Below are positions 23,701-34,560 of a stretch of 64,000 nt of DNA, piece by piece. Numbering within the stretch: position 1 is the first letter of the stretch; every line of letters begins with the position of its first letter. Origin of the DNA: Tachypleus tridentatus (lineage: Eukaryota > Arthropoda > Merostomata > Xiphosura > Limulidae); the NCBI RefSeq assembly GCF_004210375.1, contig NC_134834.1, forward strand, positions 158,553,290 to 158,617,289. Direction: 5' to 3'. The notes beneath the pieces were generated by a model. It saw only the letters and a program-made list of their open reading frames with translations, did no database searches and was not told the DNA's origin. The position numbers were made by a program, and so were the translations under genes.

Positions 23701-26700
23701 AAGTTTTGTAACATATTACAAGTTAGATAGAAAGACAGGTTTATTGTACCAGTTATGAATGTTCTAATTTAGTATTTGATGTATTTTTTTATTTTCTGTA
23801 ATACACTTTGAAAGTTACATGAAATAGATTTGAACAACATAGTGAGTAAAAAATAGGCTTACTGAACCACTCACTGGAGTGCAAAAGACCCTCAAGCAAA
23901 AGCATAACATTTTTTGTTTTCTATGTAAATGTTTTTTAAAGGTAATTAAAGTGTAAAGATTAAAAACTTGTTAGGCTAAATAAGAAAACTCAAGTGTAAA
24001 GATCTTTCTTTGCAAGGAATATGCGTAAGCTGCCATCTGCATTATGCAAGTTGTAACTCAATATTTTGCTCATTGTAATTTGCACTGAGCTCTTGCTGGT
24101 TGAATTTTACTTTTATGTTAATTAGACATAGTTGAAAGAGCAGCCAGATAATAGAATTAAATGAAAATAGATGTTAGCTGTTCTAAGTCTGAGGTTGTTT
24201 AGTATAAATAATAGTGATTGTCTGGTACAATCTGCAGTAATTCTACGAAACCAAATTTATTTTAATAATTAAAAATTTTTGCTACAGATGATTTTGACAG
24301 TAATTTGCCTAAGCTAACTTGTTCTTATTGATGTAACAAAGACATTCAGTATTTAATGCTGAATTTTGTGTTGCCTGTTTTTGCTCTTCCTCTTTGTCTT
24401 AAAGACAAGCTTTACAAAGTGGTGGCTCTTTTAAAGTTCAATATTTTGTATAATATCAGCCCCTTTATACTTTCAATAGGTACTCCTATAGCATAGTGCA
24501 AAAAAAAAGGATTGAATATTCACAAGTTACTGGTAATTTTAATCAAATGTATAAAAGATGTTAACATTATATATGTTTTGTCTTATTTTTCTTAAGAAAC
24601 CGTTTTTACTAATAAGAGTATTATTACATTTTGAAATACTATGCTTAAGATACTTTTGGTGTAATACAAGAATTTCAACAAAACCTTAGGATGATTATGG
24701 ATTATAATGTTTTGGTTACAGGATCTATTATAACATTCAAAACAAATCTGTACAAAAATACTGTTAATATTGTAATTTTGCTAATTACTACAAGAGTTTT
24801 ATGTTTATCTTGTATATAAAATGAAAGGTTTCATATAGTTTACCTTAAGCATTTGCTACATAGAAACATAAAGTTCTTTATATGTGAACTACCAGTATGA
24901 ATAAGGTATGTAATGGTGTCAATAAGGCTGTATTGTAAAGGTTAAAATCTTGGGAAAAATACTTGTGTAGGAAAGTTATCTTGAGTGGTGTTGCTAATTA
25001 TAAGGAAAAAAGGCATTACAGGGAAAGTTATTTCAATAAATATACTTTTATGTAGTTGTTTAGTTACAAAATTAGACTAAGTTTCATGAGATTGGTTGTA
25101 TAAACATGTGTAACAAAGGGTGTAATTAGCTTTATACCAAAAGTTTTTTAGTAATGGAAGTACTATGCAAAAGTGTCAGGACAAGAGAATATTTTTATCA
25201 TTCTTATCATTTCTTGAGGCTAATTCTTTCATGCCATAAGAGAATTATAAATTATAACACTATGGTAATGCTTCACTGATCCTTGTTGAAAACTGAATGA
25301 GCCAGGGTTGAGAATACTTAAATTCTCTAGAATTTTCATATACTTGTACAAAGGGCATGTCATAAGGATTCTCCTTGAATGAACATACTGATTAGATTTA
25401 GGGTCTGAAATGGTTATTATACCTTATGCAGTGTCTTAACTATATAGAAAGAATTTAACAAGGAGCTAGCATATTGTACCATATATGCTAGAAGAAGTCA
25501 GTGTAATAGTACTCCACAAACAAACTTGATAAAAACAGTGCTTAACACTATGTATTAAGTTTTTGTTGTCATTCACTTACCACAAAGCATACGGAATTGT
25601 CAGTATAAGAGGGAGTTTGCATAAAAGCTTTATGATGCTGGTTGGACTCCAACAAATTGATGCAGACTTAGAATGCTCCCTAAACACTGTAAAGTACACC
25701 CTAAATTGTGAGACCAAGACAAGTAAATCTGAAAATGGGAAGGGAATAGGCAGAACACTTAAAGTCAATGGTACTGTTGTGTATCTTTATTTATGGAGCA
25801 GTCAGGGCAGAAGGAAGACTGCCACTGATCTCAAGCATGAGATAACCATGTACCATATGACATAAGTGTCCAGATCTACAGTATTAAGAAGACTCAAAGA
25901 ATGGAATATTTGGTTTTGTAGCATTTAAAAAACATTACTTTGATCTCCAAATATTGTAAAGAGATTGATATTTGCTAAAAAGTACAAAACAGGATTATTA
26001 ATGATAAGAAAAAGGTGTCATGAACAAAAGTCCAAGTTTGAAATATTTAGTTCAAACTGTGGGTTGTACATCCAATGGAAGAAAGGTGAAATATACTTAA
26101 TGCATAGCATCTACCATGAAGCATGAGGGAAGCAGTGTGATGGTTTGGAGGTGTTTTTACTGCTGAGGTGATAGGAGATATTTGCAAAATAGATGGAATA
26201 ACAGATCAATGCAAGTACCATCAGATACTGATGCAGTAGGTTGCATATTATTGGTAAAGGATTCTACTACCAAGAAGATAACACCAAACACTCATCCAAT
26301 CTATGCAGAAATTACTTATTTAAAAAAGAATTTGCTGAAGTCATTCAAATGATGCAATGGCTCTCACAGAATCCTGATCTCAATCTAGTTCAGTAGATCT
26401 GGGATTTGCTACTTCAAAAATTCTAAATCAAAAGGTCTTTTGAAATAAACTTTATGGAAGTGTATTAAAGATGTTTGTAGTGAAATCCCAAAGGACACTT
26501 TGATTAAATATTTGCAACAATGCCTGAAAGACTGTGCAGCTATTAAAGCAAAAGGGAAACGCACAAAATATTAACTGTTTGCTGAACTCAAGAACGTCCA
26601 TTGCATTTCTGTTCTACTAAATATGAAGGTTGATAAAATTATAATGTTTCACCTGTGGTGTACTGTCCATTGTTCTTTGAAAGTTGCCTGAAATATAATT

Positions 26701-29700
26701 TTGACTTTGTCCTAACACTTTGCACAGTACTGGAATAACAAATGTCAAGAAATTACTTTGCAGATTTAATTTAAATTAAACTGAAATTTACAGTTGTTAA
26801 CAGCATCTAATTTTTGTAGGATTTCTTTTAGAGTAATAAATAACATATCTACCTTTTTTTCTGGTAAGTGTTATTGAAGATACTTTCATCATTAAATTTT
26901 TTTCCCATGTTTAGTATTGTGTTCACTTTTAGCATTTTACTAGATAAATATTTCATTTATAAGATATTTTAATATTTCATGTTTTTTGTTGATAACGCAG
27001 TTAACTACATATTAAGACCACCTTTAGGTCTGAACAAAAGAGGTCTTGATAGAGAAGTGGTTTTACTAGGGGTCAATCAATTTATCAGTTAACTGTAAAA
27101 TATTTGAAGATTGAATTGTAATGTTATGTGAGATAGTTCTTTGTATGTTGTACATCCCAACTATTAATAATTCATTTGCTGACACTTAACTCTTCAGCTA
27201 ATTTGCACTGAGTAATATTGTTAACAATATGTGCCTGAATAACTTTGATTTTTATCTGTTAATGATAGCTCAACATGATTAGATGACTTTGCCTTTGGTG
27301 CTATTGTGGAATAGAATTTCTATTTCTTGGAAATTTATAAGAGTGCTTGACAATAAATTTGATGTGATTGAAACAAAATAAACTGATGTTTTACTCTCTG
27401 ACTGAAACACTATTTATACACAGTGTATTTGTCAGTATTGTTATCAGAGTATGTGAAAATGTAACCCTTTCAAGTGGCTGTCTTATATTAAATTTGTAAC
27501 CAATAGAAAGATGAAATCTAGGCTGATTGTGATTATGATACGTGATGTTACATTAAATTGGCAGTCTAGCTGATGAGAATTTTTTTTTTTCCATAAGAAC
27601 ATAGTGTGGAGATAAGTTGAATTTCTAATTGCTTAAATCATGATTAAAGAGCCAGAATAATTCTGACCAATACCCAACTTTTTCAGCTGTTGATGTTCTT
27701 ATTCTGTGTTCTTCTCTATGTTACTTGAAGAAAAAATATCTTATGGACTAGTAACATTGATTTACCTGACACTGTGTATTATTTAAAAAGTGACTACATA
27801 TTAGAAAATTTTAGTTGATAAGTTTAAATAAATAAAAATATTTTTCTACAAGGCACACTTGTGAAGACTAACAGCTTGCAAGTAGCATCTGTTAATGTTT
27901 ATTGCAAAAAAGAAGCAAACACAGTGGGTAGTTACAATGAGAAAAGTTGACAGTGGTGTGAGGACTGATTTTAGTGGTCATAGTATTGAACAGAGAAGTG
28001 ATCGACCAGGGGAATTATTTTATAATGGTAAAGATAGACAAATTCTTGGGACTAGAATGTTATTTTTGTAGTGGTGAAGTGCAGGAGATGGTCGCTCAGA
28101 GAGAGTCCACTGTAGAATGGTGAGGTTCAAAATCTTGCATCTTTTCTTTAGAATATTTAAGATTATAATTATTATAAATCTATTAAAAAATATATGAAAA
28201 TTCTTTTGGCTTATAATGAAATTTAAAATTTTGGTAATTTATTTAATTCAAGTTGCATTCCTGTTCAACTGGGTGGGCTTTCTACTTCTGGTTTGTTTCT
28301 GCCACACATTGGCTGGGCGATATGGAGCTCTAGCTGGACTTGGACTGTCTTTAGCCAAGTGGACCCTCATTGTGAAGGTAGGAATAAGAGATAGTATATG
28401 TGCCAATATTTATTCTGCATGTGTTATAGTAAAACCATGATAGAATGATTCAAAGTGATTATTTGATTAGGAAATTATGAGTAAAAGTTTTCACTGTTTA
28501 GTAAGTACAAGTTAAATTCTATTTGCTACCTCTTTGATGCTAAAAATCATATCAACCATTAGTGGTTTGTAAGGAATTGTATAAAACTGGAACAGAAAAT
28601 ATGAGCAAAAAGGATCTCAAATAGTAGATTCAGTTCAAACAACACTTGTAAACCTTTACTGTTGACTGTAAAGGCTGTACACATAAAAATGCACAAAAAA
28701 TAAGCAGGTATGTTAGACTTACATCAAAAACAATCTGCTTGAAATGGCTTGTTTGTAATTATTATTTTTTTTTGTCATCCTACAAGAAAAACGGTTTGGT
28801 ATGTTGCACCTAAACTTTTTGTAAAATACTAAATAAGGTGCTGCAGAGGTCATAGGAGTATTGAAAATATTTAATGTAAGTGATGTTATGATTGTCCCTG
28901 AAATTAGGTTTCTCCAAAATATATAGTGTTTCTTTAGAAAGAAGTACAGGATGAAATGGGAATTATCAGCCAATAATAGATAAACATTAGGTTACCTTAA
29001 TGTGTAGATACTCAATGTGTTGTACATTTGTACATTTGTCTTTTAAGGAGACAATCCTTATGTATGAAGTGGAGTAAACAAACAACACATACAATGTAAG
29101 GTTTTATTGTGCATATTGTTGAATAATTACTTTAAAATACACGAAGGTTTATTTAAAGCAGTGCTTTAGATCTACATGTTTTAGTTGAAAAGGCTGCAGG
29201 CTACTGTTTTCTGGTATGGATTGTTGTGCATTATGTATAGAGATCTTAGTTGCACAGAAACTGTTAATCACTACATTCCCAAACAAATCTCCATGGCGTT
29301 CTTCAGTTATGGCTTAACAGTTTACGTCTCAAACTAATGTAATCAGATTTTCAATAGTTATAGTAAATCATCATAAACTCTGTCAGCTAACTGATAGCTA
29401 TGTTTATTTTTATTACAATGTATAAAGTTATCTGCCATATCAAGTAATTCTTTGTCTGTAGTTGAGCATTAGAAAAAGCCAGCAAACAAGACAAATGAAA
29501 AATTGAGAATTACAAACCTGTAAATAGGGATTGTAACAAATGTAAGTAAATAAGGCTGTAGATACTGAAGACATTTATTTACTCAAACTACAAATCTGTT
29601 TTGACACCACCAAATGTAATTTGGCAGTCATACACTGTAGGCCTAAAGGTAACCTGGGTACCTGCACAAAGCTTATACATATGGATAACTTCATTGTTAA

Positions 29701-31191
29701 AAAAGACTTTGGAGATAAAACTGTGAAGAAGATGGTAATTAGGTGGACATTGTATAGTATATACAACCACCATTCATAGAAAAATCAAGAACTTGATAAT
29801 AAATATGCCAAGACATTAAAGTTATTGGACAGTTTATAAAATGTAACTGGAATGTTCTACAAAGCCCTTGTGGAAATGCAGGAAAGAATTGTAATAAGCT
29901 ACTTGTTTTGTCTGCTGTTATCACTGTTAACAAGGTATTGTTTTTTCATCATTCATGGCTAAATGTGGTAGAAACTGTATAGTATTGGTTAGAAAGTTAA
30001 AAAATAGAGAATTTTGTTTAAGATTTTATATATACCTCTGTCATTTAAATCAGAATGAATATTGCAGTAATGTAACAATTATATTACCTGCCTGTGTGCT
30101 TACAATTTGACAGTTAAGCAACATAACCTCAGTCTCCACCACTAAAAATTAAAAAGCAAACTTAAACTGCAAATTAGAAAATAAAATATTAGGATTAAAT
30201 TACTTACTTAGTTCAAGTATTGAGTAATATATTGGACCAAGCACTTCCCACAAATGTTGTGTATTTCTTCTTTAATCTAACCTTCTTTCTGTGCAGTAGC
30301 TTACATACAGTTGAAAGTCATATATTATTATTAAATATTTTACTGGACTTTCACACCTCACTTGTTTACTTTTCATATTATAAATTTCAAGTTCCTGTTT
30401 TTTAAACTAGAAGTTGATATAAAAGCAACATTACATACTTAAATAGAAAACCAAAATGAGTTTATAAGATATGAATTTTGTAGCATCCCAGAATTTTGTA
30501 TTTTCTGATTCATTTATGAAAGTCTGATTCAATTTTCTCTGTTTATACTCACTATGTTAGAAGTCATGGTTCTGTTGGTTTGAGTTTTTTACTGAGTTGT
30601 TGTAAGAACAATTTTCTACCATCTCATGAAGCAGTTCAGCTTAACTGACTTCAGTTTTTCTTTCTGATATATGCATTCCACACATTTAATCAGAGTTTTG
30701 TTTGAACTAAATTTGTATATTTTTTCTTTCCTGCCATTTTTTATAGCATTCAACTGATTTTGTAAGTTCAGAAAATGAATGGCTATGGTGGATCATAATG
30801 GCCTTTGGTAAGAAGTTTTATAAGAAGTAAATCTTTTAAATATTTATTTTATGAAGAATTTGTCATAAAGTGAAGAAATACTTGATGGTTCATTGTACAA
30901 ATGTTTGCATAAATGTAAATGCACTTTACATAGATAAGAAAATAGTTGTAAAATAAAATTGTGTGGATGCTTATGTGTATGTAACATATGATGTGAATTG
31001 TTTCATAATTTGTTTTCAAAAACAGCCACTAAGTTGTCATGAACTTGGTAACATGCTCAACTATAATTGCTAATTGTTTTGTTGCAGGTATCTTGATTTG
31101 TGCTCGCTCTTGTCTGCAGTATGTTCAAGTTAAACGTGAATGGAGACTTCTTAATCCTCTGCGTCGTGAAAGGCTGTATTTTTTCTACTAG
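16047..31191 (+). CDS. Ndfip: Ndfip, NEDD4-family E3 ligase adaptor (complete, 7 coding exons)
   Basis: Endosomal/Golgi membrane adaptor that, in this family, recruits and activates NEDD4-type HECT ubiquitin ligases through PY motifs that bind their WW domains, directing ubiquitination of membrane and signalling proteins. The joined exons 16047-16082, 17611-17764, 19151-19296, 22806-22884, 28253-28377, 30747-30807 and 31088-31191 keep one frame for 234 residues; NDFIP1 in vertebrates is about 220. Seen: SVAYQMLKQQ near the start, matching the SRYQQL region of NDFIP1; PPAY at 38-41, PPPY at 82-85 and LPTY at 92-95; then three hydrophobic segments at about 131-155, 159-179 and 192-212, including FLFNWVGF, AGRYGALAGLGLSLAKW and WLWW; a basic juxtamembrane stretch; and C-terminal YFFY, like other members. 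An in-frame TAA at 16044-16046 directly before the ATG fixes the start. All introns are GT-AG with phases 0,1,0,1,0,1. Confidence 0.96.
17611..17764 (+). CDS. Ndfip: Ndfip exon, first PY motif
   Basis: Acceptor AATATTTTAG, donor GTTAAG. Encodes the proline-rich cytosolic part with GIPPPAYDEL (PPAY). Ends in phase 1. Confidence 0.93.
18141..18404 (+). mobile_element. SINE family A in Ndfip intron 2
   Basis: The only clear family A copy inside the gene. TAATATTTGTT (18130-18140) and TAATACTTGTT (18405-18415) form an 11-bp duplication with one mismatch. Many CpG positions of the family consensus have become TG or CA (for example GGTCTTGGGTTCAAATCC), as expected for methylation-driven decay. Confidence 0.88.
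19151..19296 (+). CDS. Ndfip: Ndfip exon, second PPxY and LPxY motifs
   Basis: Acceptor TTTTGCTCAACAG, donor GTAATC. Encodes VPPPYDATDAELPTYEEVQ, the paired PY motifs typical of the family. Starts in phase 1 and ends in phase 0. Confidence 0.95.
20727..20770. repeat. (TA)n microsatellite
   Basis: About twenty TA units with one interruption (TACATA), in Ndfip intron 3. Confidence 0.95.
20886..22408 (-). mobile_element. Tigger/pogo-type DNA transposon in Ndfip intron 3
   Basis: Ends CAGTAAAATCTGTTTAAGG (from 20886) and the complement of the other end, CAGTAAAACCTGTTTGAAC, form terminal inverted repeats, with TA duplications at 20884-20885 and 22409-22410. The transposase reads on the minus strand, antisense to Ndfip. 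At 1.5 kb it is short for the family; the N-terminal CENP-B-type DNA-binding region is not recognisable and is probably deleted. Confidence 0.88.
21201..21914 (-). pseudogene. Tigger-type DDE transposase, C-terminal part
   Basis: An unusually long open frame (227 codons, 21201-21884) encodes the second half of a DDE_1 transposase: KNRNILLFLDKATCHPKVQL (catalytic LLLDN-like Asp region), HLVFLPPCTTSVLQPLDNGI (family: FLPPNTTSLIQPLDQGI) and, further on, VLDATAFLRNSIKC followed by CFRNCRF (family: TIQNCFRKAGF). The acidic serine-rich tail is typical too. Just upstream the family motif KAWMKSAIFKEF appears in a second frame, so a frameshift lies near 21830 and the annotated Met is not a real start. 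Pseudogene. Its open length is notable, but the TIR divergence argues against recent activity. Confidence 0.85.
22806..22884 (+). CDS. Ndfip: Ndfip exon, entry into first membrane segment
   Basis: Acceptor TATTTGCAG, donor GTGAGA. Encodes an acidic linker and LGTDFLFFTSFF. Ends in phase 1. Confidence 0.9.
25163..26727 (+). mobile_element. Tc1-type transposon in Ndfip intron 4
   Basis: The left end CTATGCAAAAGTGTCAGGAC and the complement of the right end, CTGTGCAAAGTGTTAGGACA, match over about 22 bp with one indel. TA flanks both ends (25161-25162 and 26728-26729). Length 1565 bp is normal for a complete Tc1 element. Confidence 0.88.
25575..26580 (+). pseudogene. Tc1 transposase pseudogene
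   Basis: The first open stretch (to 25865) covers the two helix-turn-helix regions and ends GRRKTATDLKHEI; then VSRSTVLRRLKEW (family: VSRSTVRRRL), VKRLIFAKKYK, the region of the second catalytic block GKGFYYQEDNTKHSSN (family: FQQDNAPPHTA) and MQWLSQNPDLNLVQ (family: WPAQSPDLNPIE). Reading requires several frame changes and crosses stops, so it is inactive. Confidence 0.85.
28253..28377 (+). CDS. Ndfip: Ndfip exon, membrane segments 1-2
   Basis: Acceptor TTTAATTCAAG, donor GTAGGA. Encodes VAFLFNWVGF through AGRYGALAGLGLSLAKW to LIVK, the most conserved part of the family. Confidence 0.97.
28378..30746 (+). other. Ndfip: Ndfip intron 5
   Basis: CpG-poor AT-rich intron. No repeat family or gene recognised. 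Confidence 0.6.
30747..30807 (+). CDS. Ndfip: Ndfip exon, start of membrane segment 3
   Basis: Acceptor TTTTTTATAG, donor GTAAGA. Encodes NEWLWWIIMAF, equivalent to YWLWWVFLVLG of vertebrate NDFIP1. Confidence 0.93.
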
Positions 31192-31225
31192 TTTTGTTTC
31201 TTATCTTAGGCTGAACACACTAAAG
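31088..31225 (+). CDS. Ndfip: Ndfip last coding exon and start of 3' UTR
   Basis: Acceptor TTTTGTTGCAG. Coding to TAG at 31189-31191, ending RLYFFY. A good donor (TAAAG/GTAGGA) follows at 31225/31226, suggesting that the 3' UTR is spliced to an acceptor at 31648. The exon end is inferred; the coding part is firm. Confidence 0.85.
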
Positions 31226-31648
31226 GTAGGAACTAGCTTTTCCCTGTATTTTCTCAGTATGTGAATATCTTCAGTTAAGTATACTTTGATAAGCAATAGC
31301 TGGACTCAGTTTATTTAGCATAATCAACATCAGTGACATTTGAAGCTAACACCCCTAAAACAAATCCAGTATTTCTGAGTTTTTTTACGAACAAACTGAT
31401 ATGTTTAAGAATAGCATTATCTTGGGTGATCAGGTTTAATGTTTTTTTCAATAATTTGTTTGTATTTGACAATAAATATTTAGTTTGTGTGGTGCCACTT
31501 AATTCTAAGTTTTTAGCACACTCCAGGTAAATGTAACTAGTAATGTTAATTCTTTTTTTCTTTACTATGAGTATTATTTGTAAAATGAAGTTTTATGGGT
31601 TTATATACATGCACATGTCATACTTATTTCTTCTATTTCTTATTGCAG

Positions 31649-32140
31649 GTGACGATAACTTTTGAAAATTAGCAGAAGCTCATGCACATGTATGACTATT
31701 TTCTTGCTGTGTATCCAAGGCTTATTATGCAGGCTGAAAAATTTACTTGTGTTGAAGTTTTTGTACATACAAGATACAATTTTCACTCTTGAGTGAATGT
31801 AAACACACACATACACAAAATTGTGCAGCAACTCTGATATAAACACTGCATGCTTATTTACAGTTATATGTTCACAATGTAACTTAATGTTTGGGATTTA
31901 GTATGTATGTGTAATAATTATAATTTTTTTTCCAATTAGAAGTGAAATTAATGCTGTGAATGGTTTTTGTTTCAGATGTGCTAACATGAAAATGTTTCTC
32001 TTAAACTACCAGTTATGTGGATAGTTATATTCCATGAATACTTGTGTTAAGTTTCTCATACACGGTATTCAGCAGATAAAAACTGCTGTTACATTTTTAG
32101 CTTTGGTGATGAAATTACAATAAATATGATCTTTTAATGC
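31649..32140 (+). other. Ndfip: candidate 3' UTR exon of Ndfip
   Basis: A strong polypyrimidine tract and TTATTGCAG end at 31648. AATAAA at 32119-32124 could close the transcript; further AATAAA sites are at 33225-33230 and 33787-33792, so longer UTRs are possible. No coding content. Confidence 0.4.
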
Positions 32141-33542
32141 TTTAGTTTTTTTCAAAGTAATATCTTTTATATCCACACATTTGTATCATGTGTTCATAAC
32201 AAATGTGGTAAAGATTCAAACAGAACCAATATGTCTAGGTGGTTCTGTGAACTCCTGTTATTAATAGTTTGCTATTGAAGAATTATCTGGTAAAACAGGT
32301 TATCTTTTTATGTTTATTTGAGTAGTAAAAAGGTATATAACAGAAAACTGTAAGTTTAGCACGAGTAGATCTTACTTTTCAGCTACCTATTAAGTACAGA
32401 AAAATAACTTTTTGATTAGTTTTAATTCTAGCATGTAATGTAAAGTATGACACCTAATTTTTCTTCAAAAAGTGTAAAAATTTTCATATTTTCTATTGAA
32501 GAAGAGTATGGAAAAATCTGGGAAGGAATGAAAATAGTAACTAGGATACAAGGTTGTATTCTGTATCATTCACACTTAATTTGTTAGAACAATATTTTCA
32601 AACTACTAGACCATAAGATATAGCAGAGTGATATCAGATATGTAAAATGTGTGAGGTATTTAAACAAAACAAATATGTGATATAACGGGACAGTAGAAAT
32701 GGAAGATGCTCACTCGTAAATAATGTTAACATTCCTCTTTGGGATTTATTATTAAGTGTGAAACAAGGACCAACTTTTCAGTAACTGGTCAGAAAACATT
32801 GATATTGTAGCAGTGTGTAAATATTGTATTTCTTGTTAGTCTGCTGGATTTAAAATATGGGCTTTGGATAGGCAATATAAGTAATGGGGCTTGATTTAAA
32901 AAAAAAATTAAACTACTGATAGAAGCTTTTACTTGGAAATCAGGAATGCAAGTTGAAATCTTACTCTTTGTTCTTTGGAAACATGCACATTATAGAAAAC
33001 TTTATTGTCAGAATTTCATGCCAATAACAATGAAAGTTAATTGTAATATTAGAGTAAGTTATCATATTTAAGAATTTCTTGTTTTTATGTTCTTGATATC
33101 ACACTGCATGTTAAAGGTACTAATAATTTTGCAAAATTTTCTTATAATGAGTACTTACTTAAAAAAACTAAAACACCAATTATAAAATCAGTGTTTATTT
33201 AGGATATGGCCTATTTTTAATATAAATAAAGTTATTTGTACAGAATTTTGGTCAAGATTTTAGTTTGTTATGTAATAAAGAGTAATTTTTGGTAAAAACA
33301 TCATTGTTAAATAACTTGATTTATTGTAATTTATTGTAAAATATTAAATAAGTGAAATTCTAAAAGTCCAACAGTTATTATTTGTAAAATGTATTTTTTT
33401 TTTTTTTTTTGTAAATGTTTACTTGGTAAAATATGTGCAGAAATTATGGCCATGCATGGTTAATCGGTGAGATTCGGGAAATATGTTTAACTATATATTA
33501 TATTGTATGACAGACTTAACACATTCAATCTCTCTTTCTTAA

Positions 33543-33570
33543 CCTGAAGATGACCTAGGAAGGTCGAAAC
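33543..33570 (+). repeat. CTGA-hairpin-GAAAC signature
   Basis: CCTGAAGAT, then stem GACC/GGTC with loop TAGGAA (33552-33565), then GAAAC. Same order of parts as at 1569-1596. Resembles a hammerhead-ribozyme core; flanking stems not found. Confidence 0.4.
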
Positions 33571-34448
33571 GTTGTTCTCTCCTTATCAGTAAGTATTAAT
33601 TCCTATACCAGCTGTTCTGAAATGCAAATTTAACTTTTGTTTTTTTAATACTAATACAATATTTATTAATTGACATGTAAATAAAAACATATAAAAAAAT
33701 TATTTTTTCTGCTGTTTTGAAACAAATGACATTTTTTATAAAAGATAAATAGTACCTTTTTTGAATGCATTTAGTTTTTCATTTCAAATAAACTGAAAAT
33801 ACCATAAGTACCATTGCAAATTGAACTGAATAACAATTTTTCTTTCTGTATTATCTGTTAAGAAGTACTATAACATAATACTTCTAATATTTAGATACCT
33901 CCTTTTGTCTATAGAGAAACACAAATATGCTAATATCACTAATAATTACCCCCTTTGTTTTGATGGAATCCATATGTTAAGAAAGATTAAATTAACATGT
34001 AGTTTCATTGGCAACAAACCAAGAAATGCAAATTTCTGGATATGTTATATTCTGTCATATTTGATTATTTGGGTAGTCAGTATGTTCTCACTCTAAACCT
34101 TTATTTAACACTGAAAGTTTGTTTCTCTTAGGTTTTCAACGTTTAAAACGAAAAATGGTTAATACAGAAATCAGTGCAACTCCATTATATGTATTAGATA
34201 TATTCTAAAGCAGTAACTACATTACAGAGGCTGAAATACAGCATTATTAAAAGAAATTGAGAAAGAAATGTAGCCTGTAGGAAGTAGTTTCCCAAACAAT
34301 TAAAATTATCTATAAACTAATACTAATAACTCTTAACTCAGTATGCAAGATATAGAAGAAAATTACAATTTTTCCATAAACTATTACAAACAACTCTAAA
34401 TCAGTGTGCAAAATATGGAAAAAAAATTACAATTTTTCCTCAACTACA

Positions 34449-34560
34449 TTAGGTTATTTGTTCATAGCTGTCCCTAACTTTTAACTGATAGACTTGAGGA
34501 AAGGCAGCTTGTCAACAGTTTTCTTATGACCTGATAGTGAGATTTCATTGTCACTTTCAT
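34449..34560 (-). mobile_element. ancient family A SINE, very diverged
   Basis: AGCTGTCCCTAACTT, then GACTTGAGG and AAAGGCAGCTTGTCA follow the order and spacing of the reversed SINE body. Divergence is high, so this is tentative. Confidence 0.35.

Larger units (their letters stand above)
22885..28252 (+). other. Ndfip: Ndfip intron 4
   Basis: Largest confirmed intron (5.4 kb). Apart from the Tc1-type element at 25163-26727 I see no gene or RNA; small open frames such as 23434-23649 are AT-rich chance frames. Confidence 0.7.
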
